The notes under the pieces: generated by a model | Seen by the model: the letters and a program-made list of their open reading frames with translations, nothing else | Databases searched by the model: none | Told to the model about the DNA's origin: nothing | Assembly: GCF_014490785.1 (NCBI RefSeq) | Contig: NZ_CP051488.1 | Location: forward strand, 310,001 to 374,000 | Length of the DNA stretch: 64,000 bases | Origin: Kosakonia sp. SMBL-WEM22 | GTDB taxonomy: Bacteria; Pseudomonadota; Gammaproteobacteria; Enterobacterales; Enterobacteriaceae | Reading direction: 5' to 3' | Program-made: the position numbers and the translations under genes | Shown here: in pieces, positions 49,203 to 60,883 of the stretch | Numbering within the stretch: the stretch's first letter is position 1 | Layout of the letters: each line of letters opens with the position of its first letter

Positions 49203-51350
49203 TCAACCCATCGCGCTTTCGCGCAGCCGGGTCTTCAGCTTGCTGTACTCATCAATGACATACTGCTCGGCGGCGCGCTGATCGGCGATCGGCTCGACGC
49301 GCACGGCGCAATATTTATACTCCGGCGTTTTGGTTATCGGGCTTAAGTTCTCCGTCACCAGCTCGTTACAGGCACCGATCCACCACTGGTAGGTCATATA
49401 GACCGCCCCTTTGTTCGGGCGATCGCTCACCTGCGCGCGGGTGATGATTTTGCCTTTGCGCGAGTTAACCCACACCAGCGCTTCATCTTCAATGCCCAGC
49501 CTTGCGGCGTCAGCCGTATTGATCTGCGCGTAGCCCGGTTCATCCGCCAGCGCGGCGAGCGCGGCGCAGTTGCCGGTCATCGAGCGGCAGGAGTAGTGAC
49601 CCACTTCGCGCACGGTCGAGAGCACCATCGGATACTCCTCGGTGAGTTTATCCATCGGCGCGACCCAGTCGCAGGTAAAGAACTGCGCCTTGCCGTTCGG
49701 CGTATCGAACTGCTCTTTAAACAGGTATGACGTGCCCTGATCGGCCTCTGACTCATCGCGACACGGCCACTGGATGTAGCCCAGCTCGCCCATTTTTTCA
49801 TAGGTGGCGCCATAGAAGTCCGGGCAGAGATGACGCAGCTCGTCCCAGATCTCCTGCGTGTTGCGGTAGTGCATCGGGTAGCCCATGCGGGTGGCGATCT
49901 CGCTGATAATTTGCCAGTCCGTTTTCAGATCCCACTTCGGCTCAACGGCTTTGAAGAAGCGCTGGAAGCCGCGATCCGCTGCGGTGTAGACCCCTTCATG
50001 TTCGCCCCATGAAGTCGAAGGCAGGATGACATCCGCCGCCGAGGCGGTTTTGGTCATAAAGATATCCTGCACAATCACCAGCTCAAGACCCTCAAACGCT
50101 TTACGCACCGCCGACAGCTCGGCGTCCGTTTGCAGCGGATCTTCGCCCATGATATAGGCCGCGCGCACTTCGCCATGCTCCACGCGGTGCGGCAGCTCGC
50201 TGATGCGATAACCGGTATGCGCCGGTAAGCTCGGCACGCCCCAGGCTTTGGCGAACTTCTCGCGGTGAGCCTCCTCTTTCACGTACTGGTAGCCAGGGAA
50301 AGTGTCCGGTAGCGCGCCCATATCGCAGGCACCCTGCACGTTGTTCTGCCCGCGCACCGGGTTAACGCCAACATGCGCTTTGCCGAGGTTGCCGGTGAGC
50401 ATCGCCAGGCTGGTCAGCGAGCGCACGGTCTCCACGCCCTGGTAGAACTGGGTGACGCCCATGCCCCAGAGGATAGCGGCGGTTTTCGCCCCGGCGTACA
50501 GGCGCGCGGCCTGGCGAATCTGCTGGGCGCTGACGCCGGTCACCTCTTCGACCGACTCCGGCGTATACCCTTCGACTATCTTGCGGTACTCCTCGAACCC
50601 TTCCGTGCGGCTGGCGACAAACGCCTCGTCGTAGAGTTTTTCCTCAATAATCACATGGCCCATCGCATTCAGCAGGGCAATGTTAGAACCGTTTTTTAAC
50701 GCGACATGCAGATCGGCAATGCGCGCGGTTTCAATTTTACGTGGATCACAGACGATGATTTTCGCCCCGTTTTGCTTCGCGCGAATCACATGATTGGCGA
50801 CGATAGGGTGCGAATCCGCCGGGTTATACCCAAAGATAAAGACTAAATCGGTGTTATCGATTTCATTGATGGCATTACTCATCGCGCCATTACCGACCGA
50901 CTGGTGCAGACCTGCAACCGAGGGGCCGTGTCAGACACGCGCGCAGCAGTCAACGTTATTGGTACCAATAACCGCGCGCGCGAATTTTTGCATGATGTAG
51001 TTAGTTTCGTTGCCGGTGCCGCGCGATGAGCCGGTGGTCTGGATCGCATCGGGGCCATATTTGGCTTTGATCTCGCTAAGGCGGCTGGCGACATAATCGA
51101 GCGCCTCGTCCCAGGAGACCGACTCCAGTTTGCCGCCGCGCTGGCGGCGAATCATCGGGGTTTTCAGGCGAGGCGTCAGGATCTGGGTATCGTTAATGAA
51201 ATCCCAGCCGTAATAGCCCTTCAGGCAGAGGGTTCCCTGGTTGGTCTTCCCCTGCGCTGCTTCCGCCCGAACGATTTTACCGTTATCGACCACGAGGTGA
51301 ATCTTGCATCCCGAGGCGCAATACGGGCAAACCGTGACGACTTTTTCCAT
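49203..51350 (-). CDS. fdhF: Formate dehydrogenase H, selenoprotein
   Basis: 715 codons from ATG 51350 to 49203, read through TGA 50931-50933 as selenocysteine (codon 140, CCARV-U-HGPSVAG), as in E. coli FdhF. N-terminal 4Fe-4S ligands in CPYCASGCKIHL and LCLKGYYGWDF; bis-MGD-binding regions (YNPADSHPIVANHV; GEDPLQTDAELS); C-terminal WWIGACNELVTENLSPITKT. Oxidises formate to CO2 within the formate hydrogenlyase complex on the cytoplasmic membrane face. Expression is expected from the sigma-54 promoter upstream with FhlA and formate. Confidence 0.96.
50890..50933 (-). promoter_or_regulatory. SECIS element of fdhF
   Basis: Directly after the UGA the minus strand reads ACACGGCCCCTCGGTTGCAG then GTCTGCACCAGTCGGTCGG; GGTTGCAG/CTGCACC forms the apical hairpin with the exposed GU recognised by SelB. 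Nearly identical to the E. coli fdhF SECIS. Confidence 0.9.
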
Positions 51351-51397
51351 CACTTTCGCTCCAGTTAAAAAATTGCGTTTCCGCTGTCGCTCCCGGT

Positions 51398-51416
51398 TAT
51401 GCATCTTTTATGCCAC
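51398..51416 (-). promoter_or_regulatory. Sigma-54 promoter of fdhF
   Basis: The minus strand reads GTGGCATAAAAGATGCAT. TGGCAT-N5-ATGC has the -24 GG and -12 GC at the proper 10-bp spacing, as in E. coli fdhF. An FhlA upstream site should lie further out (51480-51510 holds TCGTCAAATGTGACGTGTCG), but this is unproven. Confidence 0.8.
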
Positions 51417-51618
51417 CGCAACGCAGGGGGCGTAAGGGGATATTACGGCGCAAAAGCGGGCAAAATAGTGACGAAGCGCAGTCCATCGTCAAATGTGACG
51501 TGTCGAAAGGCGAGGGGGATGTGACCGCGCTTAAAAAATCGGCATTAATTCGCTGCATTTATTAAAGGCAGCCAACAGAATAGCCAGACTGAGCAAAGCA
51601 AGCTGGCGGAAGCGAATA

Positions 51619-52350
51619 ATGAAACCTGCGATTCTGGTGGTCGATGACGATACGGCGGTATGCGCGCTGCTGGAGGATGTGCTGAGTGAGCACGTCTTTA
51701 CGGTTCATCTTTGCCATAACGGGCTGGATGCGATCACGCTCTGCGCGCAGCACCCGGAGATCGCGCTGGTGCTGCTCGATATGGTGCTGCCCGATATTAA
51801 CGGCCTGCGCGTATTGCAGCAGTTGCAGAAGATCCGCCCTGCGTTGCCGGTAGTGATGCTTACGGGGATGGGCAGCGAAGCGGATGTGGTGGTTGGCCTG
51901 GAGATGGGGGCGGATGACTATATCGGCAAACCGTTTAACGCCCGTGTGCTGGTGGCACGTGTCAACGCCGTTCTGCGCCGTACCGGTGTGCTGGCGGCCG
52001 AAACGGCTGTAGCGAAAAGCGGCGGTTTTTCGTTTAACGGCTGGCATCTTGACCCGACACGTTGCGAATTGAGCAACCCGCAGCAGCAGGTGGTCGATTT
52101 AACGCAGGGGGAGTACAGCCTGCTGCTGGCGCTGGTACAAAACGCGCGGCGGGTGCTGAACCGCGAACAGCTTTTAACCCTGACGCACAGTGAAAGTGTG
52201 GAGGTGTTTGACCGCACCATAGATGTGTTGATCATGCGCCTGCGGCGCAAGATTGAGGTCAATCCGCATCAGCCTACGCTTATCAAAACGCTGCGCGGCC
52301 TGGGATATGTGTTTGCCGCCGATGTCACACAGGGCGAGCAGGCAGCGTAG
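51619..52350 (+). CDS. Orphan OmpR/PhoB-type response regulator
   Basis: 243 residues. Receiver with acidic pocket DDD (9-11), phospho-acceptor Asp54 (LLDMVLPDINGL), Thr83 and Lys104 (GADDYIGKPF). Winged-helix effector 135-232 (LTQGEYSLLLALVQNARRVL; VFDRTIDVLIMRLRRKIE; LIKTLRGLGYVFA). No histidine kinase is adjacent. Divergent from fdhF. The cognate signal is unknown; YedW, TorR and CpxR differ from it. Confidence 0.82.
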   Translation: MKPAILVVDDDTAVCALLEDVLSEHVFTVHLCHNGLDAITLCAQHPEIALVLLDMVLPDINGLRVLQQLQKIRPALPVVMLTGMGSEADVVVGLEMGADDYIGKPFNARVLVARVNAVLRRTGVLAAETAVAKSGGFSFNGWHLDPTRCELSNPQQQVVDLTQGEYSLLLALVQNARRVLNREQLLTLTHSESVEVFDRTIDVLIMRLRRKIEVNPHQPTLIKTLRGLGYVFAADVTQGEQAA

Positions 52351-52359
52351 GGTGTAGCT

Positions 52360-53172
52360 TTTGCCGGATGGCGCTGCGGCTCATTATATCTGTAGGCCCG
52401 ATAAGCGCAGCGCCATCGGGCATGCGGTGCCGCATTGAGCACATCGCCGGATGGCGGCTACGCCTTATCCGGCCTACGCCGTTCCAGTAACTCCGAATCT
52501 CATTCGTAGGCCCGATAAGCGCAGCGCCATCGGGCATGCGGTGCCGCATTGAGCACACCGCCGGATGGCGGCTACGCCTTATCCGGCCTACGCCGTTTCA
52601 GTAACTCCGAATCTCATTCGTAGGCCCGATAAGCGCAGCGCCATCGGGCATGCGGTGCCGCATTGAGCACACCGCCGGATGGCGGCTACGCCTTATCCGA
52701 CCTACGCCGTTCCAGTAACTCCGAATCTCATTCGTAGGCCCGATAAGCGCAGCGCCATCGGGCATGGGTGCCGCATTGAGCACACCGCCGGATGGCGGCT
52801 ACGCCTTATCCGGCCTACGCCGTTCCAGTAACTCCGAATCTCATTCGTAGGCCCGATAAGCGCAGCGCCATCGGGCATGCGGTGCCGCATTGAGCACACC
52901 GCCGGATGGCGGCTACGCCTTATCCGACCTACGCCGTTCCAGTAACTCCGAATCTCATTCGTAGGCCCGATAAGCGCAGCGCCATCGGGCATGCGGTGCC
53001 GCATTGAGCACATCGCCGGATGGCGGCTACGCCTTATCCGACCTACGCCGTTCCAGTAACTCCGAATCTCATTCGTAGGCCCGATAAGCGCAGCGCCATC
53101 GGGCATGCGGTGCCGCATTGAGCACACCGCCGGATGGCGGCTACGCCTTATCCGGCCTACGCCGTTTCAGCA
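52360..53172. repeat. Seven tandem 114-bp REP (BIME) units
   Basis: GTAGGCCCGATAAGCGCAGC recurs at 52392, 52506, 52620, 52734, 52847, 52961 and 53075 (spacing 114, once 113 because of a lost base in GCATGCGGTG). Each unit pairs an inverted GTAGGCCCG...CATCGGGC half with GCCGGATGGCGGCTACGCC ... TATCCGGCCTAC, plus a constant CCAGTAACTCCGAATCTC linker. Scattered variants (TATCCGACC or TATCCGGCC, GTTTCAG or GTTCCAG) are shared by non-adjacent units. No gene is inside. Confidence 0.93.
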
Positions 53173-53204
53173 ACAGCGAACGCCATCCGGCACTTAACAA
53201 CCTG

Positions 53205-53798
53205 TTATCCCTTCATCCACATGCGTATGCCGTCGAGGAACATCTGCGTGGCGAGCATCACCAGAATCAGCCCCATCAAGCGCTCCAGCGCGTTCACCCC
53301 TTTCTCACCCAGCAGGCGCAAAAAGAGCGATGACTGCAACAGAATCGCCACCGTGCCGCCCCAGGCGATCAGCAGCGCAATCACTAAATGCCCCATCTGA
53401 TTCGGATATTGATGCGACAGCAGCATCAGCGTCGCCAGCAGCGTTGGGCCGGCAACCAGCGGGATCGCCAGCGGCACAATAAACGGCTCCTCCCCGGCGG
53501 GCAGGCCAGAGCTACTGCCGGTGGGGCTCGGGAAAATCATCTTGATAGCAATCAAAATGAGAATGATGCCGCCGGAGATCGACACCGTTTCGGCGCGCAG
53601 GCTGAGGACGGAAAGAATTTTCTCGCCAGCGAAGAGGAAAATAAACATCACCAGCAGCGCAATAAGCAGCTCGCGGATCATGATCGCGCGGCGGCGTTTT
53701 GGCTCGGTGTGTTTTAACACCGACATAAATATCGGCAGGTTGCCCAGCGGATCCATTATTAATATCAACAATACGGCGGCAGAGATGATTTCATTCAT
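53205..53798 (-). CDS. yhgN: MarC/YhgN family membrane protein
   Basis: 197 residues, six spans. MNEIISAAVLLILIMDPLGN, NLPIFMSVLKHTEPKRRRAI and AIPLVAGPTLLATLMLL are typical of the UPF0056/MarC family. The physiological role is uncertain, despite the NAAT label. Divergent neighbour of asd as in E. coli. Confidence 0.9.
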   Translation of the reverse strand: MNEIISAAVLLILIMDPLGNLPIFMSVLKHTEPKRRRAIMIRELLIALLVMFIFLFAGEKILSVLSLRAETVSISGGIILILIAIKMIFPSPTGSSSGLPAGEEPFIVPLAIPLVAGPTLLATLMLLSHQYPNQMGHLVIALLIAWGGTVAILLQSSLFLRLLGEKGVNALERLMGLILVMLATQMFLDGIRMWMKG

Positions 53799-53970
53799 TG
53801 ATTATTATTCCGGACATTTGCGGCGAAAATGGCGTAATTAGCGACATTTCTAACGCAGTGGCGATCATTTATTAATTTCACTTGCGACTTTGGCTGCATT
53901 TTGTAATGTGGAGCGATGTCCAGTTATCGCTGGCTCGCATACACAGCACACATCTTCGCAGGAACTCGTT

Positions 53971-55077
53971 ATGAAAAATGTTGGTTTTATCGGCTGGCGC
54001 GGTATGGTCGGCTCCGTCCTCATGCAACGCATGGTTGAAGAGCATGATTTTGACGCCATTCGCCCTGTTTTCTTCTCTACTTCCCAGCTCGGCCAGCCCG
54101 CGCCCGCCTTTGCAGGCCAGGCGACCGGCACCCTTCAGGATGCGTTCGATCTGGAGGCGCTGAAGGCGCTCGACATCATTGTCACCTGCCAGGGCGGCGA
54201 TTATACCAACGAAATCTATCCAAAGCTTCGTGAAAGCGGTTGGCAGGGTTACTGGATTGATGCCGCCTCGTCGCTGCGCATGAAAGATGACGCGATCATT
54301 ATTCTCGACCCGGTAAACCAGGACGTCATCACTGACGGGCTGAATAAAGGCATCAAAACCTTTGTTGGCGGTAACTGCACCGTCAGCCTGATGCTGATGT
54401 CTCTCGGCGGACTGTTTGCTAACGATCTGGTTGAGTGGGTATCGGTCGCCACTTACCAGGCCGCCTCCGGCGGCGGTGCGCGCCATATGCGTGAACTGCT
54501 GACGCAGATGGGCCAGCTGCATCACCACGTGGCTGCCGAGCTGGAAAACCCGGCCTCTGCCATTCTCGATATCGAACGCAAAGTGACGGCGCTGACCCGC
54601 AGCGGCGATCTCAACACCGAGAACTTCGGCGTGCCGCTGGCCGGTAGCCTCATCCCGTGGATCGACAAACAGCTTGATAACGGCCAGAGCCGTGAAGAGT
54701 GGAAAGGGCAGGCGGAAACCAACAAAATTCTCAATACCGCGTCAGCCATTCCGGTTGATGGCCTCTGCGTACGTATCGGCGCGCTGCGCTGCCACAGCCA
54801 GGCCTTCACCCTCAAACTGAAAAAAGATGTCTCTATCCCGACCATTGAAGAGCTGCTGGCGGCACACAACCCGTGGGCGAAAGTGGTGCCGAACGATCGT
54901 GAGATCTCAATGCGCGAGCTGACCCCTGCCGCCGTCACCGGCACGCTGACCACCCCGGTTGGCCGTCTGCGCAAGCTGAACATGGGGCCGGAGTACCTCT
55001 CCGCCTTTACCGTCGGCGACCAGTTGCTCTGGGGTGCCGCAGAGCCGTTGCGGCGCATGCTGCGCCAGCTGGCGTAG
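53971..55077 (+). CDS. asd: Aspartate-semialdehyde dehydrogenase
   Basis: 368 residues from ATG 53971 (GCAGGAAC upstream; the longer frame to 53890 is unsupported). NADP site [20 protein letters not shown], catalytic Cys in [16 protein letters not shown], and [16 protein letters not shown]. Reduces aspartyl phosphate to the semialdehyde in the pathway to lysine, diaminopimelate, threonine and methionine. Confidence 0.96.
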   Translation: MKNVGFIGWRGMVGSVLMQRMVEEHDFDAIRPVFFSTSQLGQPAPAFAGQATGTLQDAFDLEALKALDIIVTCQGGDYTNEIYPKLRESGWQGYWIDAASSLRMKDDAIIILDPVNQDVITDGLNKGIKTFVGGNCTVSLMLMSLGGLFANDLVEWVSVATYQAASGGGARHMRELLTQMGQLHHHVAAELENPASAILDIERKVTALTRSGDLNTENFGVPLAGSLIPWIDKQLDNGQSREEWKGQAETNKILNTASAIPVDGLCVRIGALRCHSQAFTLKLKKDVSIPTIEELLAAHNPWAKVVPNDREISMRELTPAAVTGTLTTPVGRLRKLNMGPEYLSAFTVGDQLLWGAAEPLRRMLRQLA

Positions 55078-55092
55078 AACAATCCTCCTTAT

Positions 55093-55120
55093 AAGGGTGC
55101 TTCGGCACCCTTTTTTTTGA
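55093..55120 (+). terminator. asd terminator
   Basis: AAGGGTGC-TTCG-GCACCCTT and eight T. Strong intrinsic terminator. Confidence 0.92.
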
Positions 55121-55334
55121 TCTTTTTAAATGAAATTAAAAGATGGGCGTTTATTTTCCCAGAAGTCTGAAAGCGTTGGCTATGCTTTAGGCTGGGTGTC
55201 TTACATTTTGCCTGAAAGTGGAACGGAGCATTCAGATTGCACATGAGGTGCGGCACCGTTCAGGTTCAAAAAAGTATCGCAACCGCACGCAACGGCGGTG
55301 GAAGAGGCGATAACACAACAACAGGATGAGAACC
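55121..55334 (+). promoter_or_regulatory. glg operon leader region
   Basis: 215 bp between the asd terminator and glgB. It should hold the glgBX promoter. GGCTGGGTGTCTTACATTT and an AGGATGAGA ribosome-binding site are visible; no operator is claimed. Confidence 0.4.
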
Positions 55335-57521
55335 ATGTCTGTTCATGTTGATAAAGACGTGATTAATGCGCTTATTGTCGGCCATTTTGCCGATCCATTT
55401 TCTGTTCTCGGAATGCACCGTACCGATGCGGGTCTGGAAGTTCGCGCGCTTTTACCCGACGCCACGGAAGTGTGGGTGATTGAAACCAAAACCGGGCGTA
55501 AAGTGGCAAAGCTGGAGTGTCTCGACTCCCGCGGCTTTTTCAGTGGCGTTGTGCCGCGCCGCAAAAATCCCTTTAATTATCAGTTTGCCGTCTTCTGGCA
55601 CGGCCAACAGAATCTGATTGATGACCCTTACCGTTTCGGCCCATTAATTCAGGAGCTGGATGCCTGGCTACTGAGTGAAGGCACCCATCTGCGTCCCTAT
55701 GAAACCCTGGGTGCCCACGCCGATACGATGGATGGCGTCGTCGGCACGCGCTTCTCTGTCTGGGCCCCGAACGCGCGGCGCGTGTCAGTGGTTGGTCAGT
55801 TCAACTTCTGGGACGGCCGCCGTCACCCGATGCGCCTGCGCCGCGAAAGCGGGATCTGGGAGTTATTTATTCCCGGCGCGCTCAATGGCCAGCTCTATAA
55901 ATTTGAGTTACTCGATGCGAACGGCCATTTGCGTATCAAATCTGACCCTTACGCCTTCGAAGCGCAGATGCGCCCCGACAGCGCCTCGCTGATTTGCGGC
56001 CTGCCGGGTAAAAAAACGCAGAGCGAAGAGCGCAAGCAGGCGAACAATTTCGATGCGCCTATCAGTATTTATGAAGTGCATCTCGGCTCCTGGCGACGCC
56101 ATACGGATAACAACTTCTGGCTTAGCTACCGTGAATTAGCCGACCAACTGGTGCCTTACGCCAAGTGGATGGGCTTTACCCACCTTGAACTGCTGCCAAT
56201 CAACGAACATCCGTTTGATGGTAGCTGGGGTTACCAGCCCACCGGGATGTATGCGCCGACGCGCCGTTTCGGCACCCGCGACGACTTCCTGCACTTTATC
56301 CATACCGCGCACGCTGCCGGTCTTGGCGTGATCCTCGACTGGGTGCCGGGCCACTTCCCGTCCGATGATTTTGGTCTGGCGGAGTTTGACGGCACGCACC
56401 TCTACGAGCACAGCGATCCGCGCGAAGGGTATCACCAGGACTGGAACACGCTGATTTACAACTATGGCCGCCGGGAAGTGAGCAACTACCTGGTCGGTAA
56501 CGCCCTCTACTGGATTGAACGCTTCGGCATCGATGCGCTGCGCGTCGATGCGGTGGCGTCAATGATCTACCGCGACTACAGCCGCAAAGAGGGCGAGTGG
56601 GTGCCTAACGAATATGGCGGCCGCGAAAACCTCGAAGCGATTAAGTTCCTGCGCGATACCAACCGCATTATCGGCGAACTGGCACCGGGCGCAGTGACGA
56701 TGGCGGAAGAGTCGACGGATTTCCCCGGCGTCTCGCGCCCGCCATCAGGTGGCGGTCTTGGCTTCTGGTACAAGTGGAACCTTGGCTGGATGCACGACAC
56801 GCTCGACTACATGAAGCTCGACCCGATCTACCGCAAGTATCACCACCACAAACTCACCTTCGGCATGGTCTATAACCACACCGAAAACTTTATTCTGCCG
56901 CTCTCCCATGACGAAGTGGTACACGGTAAGAAGTCGATTCTTGACCGTATGCCGGGCGACGCGTGGCAGAAGTTTGCCAACCTGCGCGCCTACTACGCCT
57001 GGATGTGGGCCTTCCCCGGCAAGAAACTGATCTTTATGGGCTGCGAATTTGCCCAGGGCCGCGAGTGGAACCACGACAGCAGCCTCGACTGGCATCTGCT
57101 GGAAGGCGACGACAACTGGCACCACGGCGTACAGCGCCTGGTGCGTGATATGAACGCCCTCTACCGTCACCATAAGCCGCTGCATGAGCTGGATTTCGAC
57201 TCCTACGGCTTCGAGTGGCTGGTGGTCGATGATGAAGAGGCGTCGGTGTTTGCCTTTGTCCGCCGCGATAAAGCGGGCAACGAAATTATCGTCGTCAGCA
57301 ACTTTACGCCGGTCTCGCGTCCGGGTTACCGCATCGGTATCAACCAGCCGGGACGCTGGCGCGAAGTGTTGAACAGCGATTCGATGCACTACCACGGCAG
57401 CAACACCGGCAATGGTGGCCTGGTGCAGAGCGACGAGATTGCCAACCGCGGGCGTGACAACTCGCTGCTGCTCAACCTGCCGCCGCTCGGCACTATCTGG
57501 CTGGTGCGGGAGGGGGAATGA
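55335..57521 (+). CDS. glgB: 1,4-alpha-glucan branching enzyme
   Basis: 728 residues from ATG 55335 (AGGATGAGA upstream; the frame from 55326 adds three codons without signal). N-terminal CBM48 domains ([20 protein letters not shown]), GH13 barrel with [11 protein letters not shown] (nucleophile Asp), [14 protein letters not shown] (acid Glu) and [14 protein letters not shown]. Introduces alpha-1,6 branches into glycogen. First gene of the glg operon, coupled to glgX by ATGA. Confidence 0.96.
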   Translation: MSVHVDKDVINALIVGHFADPFSVLGMHRTDAGLEVRALLPDATEVWVIETKTGRKVAKLECLDSRGFFSGVVPRRKNPFNYQFAVFWHGQQNLIDDPYRFGPLIQELDAWLLSEGTHLRPYETLGAHADTMDGVVGTRFSVWAPNARRVSVVGQFNFWDGRRHPMRLRRESGIWELFIPGALNGQLYKFELLDANGHLRIKSDPYAFEAQMRPDSASLICGLPGKKTQSEERKQANNFDAPISIYEVHLGSWRRHTDNNFWLSYRELADQLVPYAKWMGFTHLELLPINEHPFDGSWGYQPTGMYAPTRRFGTRDDFLHFIHTAHAAGLGVILDWVPGHFPSDDFGLAEFDGTHLYEHSDPREGYHQDWNTLIYNYGRREVSNYLVGNALYWIERFGIDALRVDAVASMIYRDYSRKEGEWVPNEYGGRENLEAIKFLRDTNRIIGELAPGAVTMAEESTDFPGVSRPPSGGGLGFWYKWNLGWMHDTLDYMKLDPIYRKYHHHKLTFGMVYNHTENFILPLSHDEVVHGKKSILDRMPGDAWQKFANLRAYYAWMWAFPGKKLIFMGCEFAQGREWNHDSSLDWHLLEGDDNWHHGVQRLVRDMNALYRHHKPLHELDFDSYGFEWLVVDDEEASVFAFVRRDKAGNEIIVVSNFTPVSRPGYRIGINQPGRWREVLNSDSMHYHGSNTGNGGLVQSDEIANRGRDNSLLLNLPPLGTIWLVREGE

Positions 57522-59515
57522 TCTCCCTGACGGCCGGCTCCGCGAGCCCGCTCGGCGCAGAAGTGCAGAGCGGGGGCGTCAACTTTAGCCTCTTCTCGGC
57601 CCATGCTGAGCGCGTGGAGCTGTGCCTGTTTGACGCAGAAGGCAATGAGCAACGTGCCGATCTGCCGGTGCGCACGGGCGATATCTGGCACGGTTTTCTT
57701 TCGGGGGCGAAAGCGGGTCAGCGCTACGGTTATCGCGTGCATGGCCCGTGGCAACCGGCGCAGGGGCACCGCTTTAACCCGGCGAAACTGCTGCTCGATC
57801 CCTGCGCGCGGCGCGTGGAGGGTGTGGCGGTAGATAGCCCGTTGTTCCACGCCGGTTTCGACCAACCCGATCCCCATGACAGCGCGCCGCTCGGCTTACG
57901 CAGCGTGGTGGTCAACGATGCGTTTGACTGGGAAGGGGATAACGCGCCGCGCACGCCGTGGGGCAACAGCGTGATTTATGAAGCCCATGTCAAAGGGCTG
58001 ACCTGGCTGCACCCGGACATTCCGCATGAAATTCGCGGCACCTATAAAGCGCTGGCGCATCCGGTGATGATCGCCTGGTTTAAACAGCTGGGTATCACCG
58101 CCCTCGAACTGCTGCCCATTGCCCATTTTGCGCACGAGCAGCGCCTGCAACGCCTCGGGCTGAGCAACTACTGGGGCTACAACCCGCTGGCGCTCTTTGC
58201 GCTGCATCCGGCTTATGCCCACGATCCTGAGCAGGCGATTAACGAGTTCCGCACGGCGGTGAAAGCGCTGCACGCGGCGGGCATCGAAGTGATCCTCGAT
58301 ATTGTGCTTAACCACAGCGCTGAAACGGACCTTGCAGGCCCGACCTTCTGCCAGCGGGGGATCGACAACCGTAGCTACTATTGGATCAGAGAGGATGGCG
58401 ATTACCACAACTGGACGGGCTGCGGTAACACGCTCAATTTGAGCCAGCCTGGTGTGGTGGAGTATGCCCACGCCTGCCTGCGCTACTGGGTGGAGACGTT
58501 TCATATTGACGGCTTCCGCTTTGATCTTGCCCCGGTCATGGGGCGCACACCGGAATTTAACCCACAGGCACCGCTCTTTGCGGCGATCCAAAACGATCCG
58601 CTGTTGCGGGATCTGAAGCTGATTGCCGAGCCGTGGGACATCGGTGAAGGCGGCTATCAGGTGGGCAATTTCCCCGCGCCTTTTGCCGAGTGGAATGACC
58701 ATTTCCGCGACGCCGCGCGCCGCTTCTGGCTGACGGAGTCACTGCCGATGGGCGCGTTTGCCGGGCGCTTTGCCGCCTCCAGCGATCTCTTTAAACGCAA
58801 TGGGCGTTTACCGTCGGCGACGGTCAACCTGGTGACGGCTCATGACGGTTTTACGCTGCGTGACTGCGTCAGCTTCAACCATAAGCACAACCAGGCGAAC
58901 GGGGAAGATAACCGCGACGGCACGAACGATAACCATAGCTTCAACCACGGCATTGAAGGGCTGGATGCCAGCGCCGATGTGATGGCGCGTCGGCGCGCAA
59001 GCCAGCATGCGCTGCTGGCGACGCTGCTGCTGTCGCAGGGGACGCCGATGCTGCTGGCGGGCGATGAGATGGGCCACAGCCAGCACGGGAACAACAACGC
59101 CTACTGCCAGGATAACGCCCTGACCTGGCTCGACTGGCGCCAGGCGGATCACGGGTTAATCGACTTTACTGCTGCGCTTATCAAAGCGCGGTCACACATC
59201 GCCGCGCTGACGGACGATGCGTGGTGGGAAGAGGGCGACGGCAACGTCGCCTGGCTTAATCAGCATGGGCGGCCATTAACGCCGCAGGAGTGGCAGGAGG
59301 GGGCGCCTCGCCTGCAAATCCTGCTATCAGGCAACTACTTACTTGTGATGAACGCCACCTCTGAATTGGCGGAAATAGCGTTACCGACCGGCGACTGGCA
59401 TGCCCTGTCGCCCTTTGCCGGAGAAGAGAATCCGGTGGTGATAACTGTCTGGCAGGCACCAGCACATGGCGTGTGTCTCTTTCAGCGGTCAGATAAACGG
59501 AGTCAGTCATGGTGA
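57518..59515 (+). CDS. glgX: Glycogen debranching enzyme
   Basis: 665 residues, ATGA overlap with glgB. GH13 isoamylase-type: [61 protein letters not shown]. Hydrolyses alpha-1,6 links of limit dextrin left by GlgP. Overlaps glgC by 7 bp. Confidence 0.95.
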   Translation: MISLTAGSASPLGAEVQSGGVNFSLFSAHAERVELCLFDAEGNEQRADLPVRTGDIWHGFLSGAKAGQRYGYRVHGPWQPAQGHRFNPAKLLLDPCARRVEGVAVDSPLFHAGFDQPDPHDSAPLGLRSVVVNDAFDWEGDNAPRTPWGNSVIYEAHVKGLTWLHPDIPHEIRGTYKALAHPVMIAWFKQLGITALELLPIAHFAHEQRLQRLGLSNYWGYNPLALFALHPAYAHDPEQAINEFRTAVKALHAAGIEVILDIVLNHSAETDLAGPTFCQRGIDNRSYYWIREDGDYHNWTGCGNTLNLSQPGVVEYAHACLRYWVETFHIDGFRFDLAPVMGRTPEFNPQAPLFAAIQNDPLLRDLKLIAEPWDIGEGGYQVGNFPAPFAEWNDHFRDAARRFWLTESLPMGAFAGRFAASSDLFKRNGRLPSATVNLVTAHDGFTLRDCVSFNHKHNQANGEDNRDGTNDNHSFNHGIEGLDASADVMARRRASQHALLATLLLSQGTPMLLAGDEMGHSQHGNNNAYCQDNALTWLDWRQADHGLIDFTAALIKARSHIAALTDDAWWEEGDGNVAWLNQHGRPLTPQEWQEGAPRLQILLSGNYLLVMNATSELAEIALPTGDWHALSPFAGEENPVVITVWQAPAHGVCLFQRSDKRSQSW

Positions 59516-60792
59516 GATTAGATAAGAACGACCCTACAATGTTGGCGCGCCAGCTGCCGTTAAAATCCGTCGCCCTGATTCTGGCGGGTGGACGCGGCAC
59601 ACGCCTGAAAGACTTAACCAAAAAACGCGCCAAGCCTGCCGTCCACTTCGGCGGCAAATTCCGCATCATCGACTTTGCGCTCTCCAACTGCATCAACTCA
59701 GGCATCCGCCGCATCGGCGTTATCACCCAGTATCAATCCCACACGCTGATCCAGCACATCCAGCGCGGCTGGTCTTTCTTCAACAACGAGATGAACGAGT
59801 TCGTCGATCTACTGCCTGCCCAGCAGCGCGTTCACGGCGAAAACTGGTATCGCGGCACCGCCGATGCGGTCACGCAGAACCTGGATATTATTCGTCGCTA
59901 CGGCGCGGAGTACATCGTCATCCTCGCCGGGGATCATATCTATAAACAGGACTACTCGCGCATGCTGCTCGACCACGTTGAGAAGGGGGCGCAGTGTACG
60001 GTGGCCTGTTTACCGGTGCCGGTGCATGAAGCCACTGCCTTCGGCGTGATGGCGGTTGATGAAAACGATAAAGTGATCGATTTTGTTGAGAAGCCAGCCA
60101 ACCCGCCGAGTATGCCGGGGGATGAAACCCGCGCGCTCGCCAGTATGGGTATCTATATTTTTGACGCTGAATACCTCTACGATCTGCTGGAAGAGGACGA
60201 TAAAAACGAAAATTCCAGCCACGATTTCGGTAAAGATATTATTCCGCAAATCGTTAAATCTGGTATGGCGTTCGCCCACCCTTTCCCCTTGTCCTGCGTG
60301 CAATCCGACCCGAATTCCGAGCCTTACTGGCGCGACGTCGGCACGCTGGAAGCTTACTGGAAAACCAACCTGGATCTGGCCTCGGTCATGCCCGAACTGG
60401 ACATGTACGATCAAAACTGGCCCATCCGTACCTATAATCAATCATTGCCGCCGGCGAAATTTGTGCAGGACAGATCCGGCAGCCATGGCATGACGTTGAA
60501 CTCGCTGGTTTCCGGCGGCTGCGTTATTTCAGGATCGGTTGTTGTGCAGTCGGTGCTCTTCTCCCGCGTGCGCATCAACTCATTTTGCAATATCGACTCG
60601 GCGGTGCTGCTGCCGGATGTCTGGGTCGGGCGCTCATGCCGCCTGCGCCGCTGCATTATCGACAGAGCCTGCGAGATACCGGAAGGCACGGTGATTGGCG
60701 AAAACGCAGAAGAAGACGCACGACGCTTCTACCGATCGGAAGAGGGCATTGTGCTGGTTACGCGCGAAATGCTGCGCAAATTACAAGGTTGA
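59509..60792 (+). CDS. glgC: Glucose-1-phosphate adenylyltransferase
   Basis: 427 residues. Pyrophosphorylase loop [42 protein letters not shown]-like [12 protein letters not shown] and C-terminal left-handed beta-helix ([13 protein letters not shown]). Makes ADP-glucose, the regulated step of glycogen synthesis, activated by fructose-1,6-bisphosphate and inhibited by AMP. Confidence 0.96.
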   Translation: MVRLDKNDPTMLARQLPLKSVALILAGGRGTRLKDLTKKRAKPAVHFGGKFRIIDFALSNCINSGIRRIGVITQYQSHTLIQHIQRGWSFFNNEMNEFVDLLPAQQRVHGENWYRGTADAVTQNLDIIRRYGAEYIVILAGDHIYKQDYSRMLLDHVEKGAQCTVACLPVPVHEATAFGVMAVDENDKVIDFVEKPANPPSMPGDETRALASMGIYIFDAEYLYDLLEEDDKNENSSHDFGKDIIPQIVKSGMAFAHPFPLSCVQSDPNSEPYWRDVGTLEAYWKTNLDLASVMPELDMYDQNWPIRTYNQSLPPAKFVQDRSGSHGMTLNSLVSGGCVISGSVVVQSVLFSRVRINSFCNIDSAVLLPDVWVGRSCRLRRCIIDRACEIPEGTVIGENAEEDARRFYRSEEGIVLVTREMLRKLQG

Positions 60793-60883
60793 AAGCACCA
60801 CTGACATCCTTGCGCGGAAGGGGTCCGCGTGCTGTTTTTCCGTGAACGGCAACGCGAGCCGAACGGTTTTGACAGGAGCGATA

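Noticed and set aside
50931..50933. TGA splitting fdhF, as a nonsense mutation
   Set aside because: It is the known selenocysteine codon 140, with a conserved SECIS immediately after it.
52325..53127. Open frames encoding repeated MCSMRHRMPDGAALIGP peptides
   Set aside because: They are translations of the REP array; no ribosome-binding sites, and the unit is a known non-coding repeat type.
52360..53172. Regular tandem repeat resembling a CRISPR array
   Set aside because: The whole 114-bp unit is conserved including its middle; there are no unique spacers and no cas genes. It matches REP/BIME elements.
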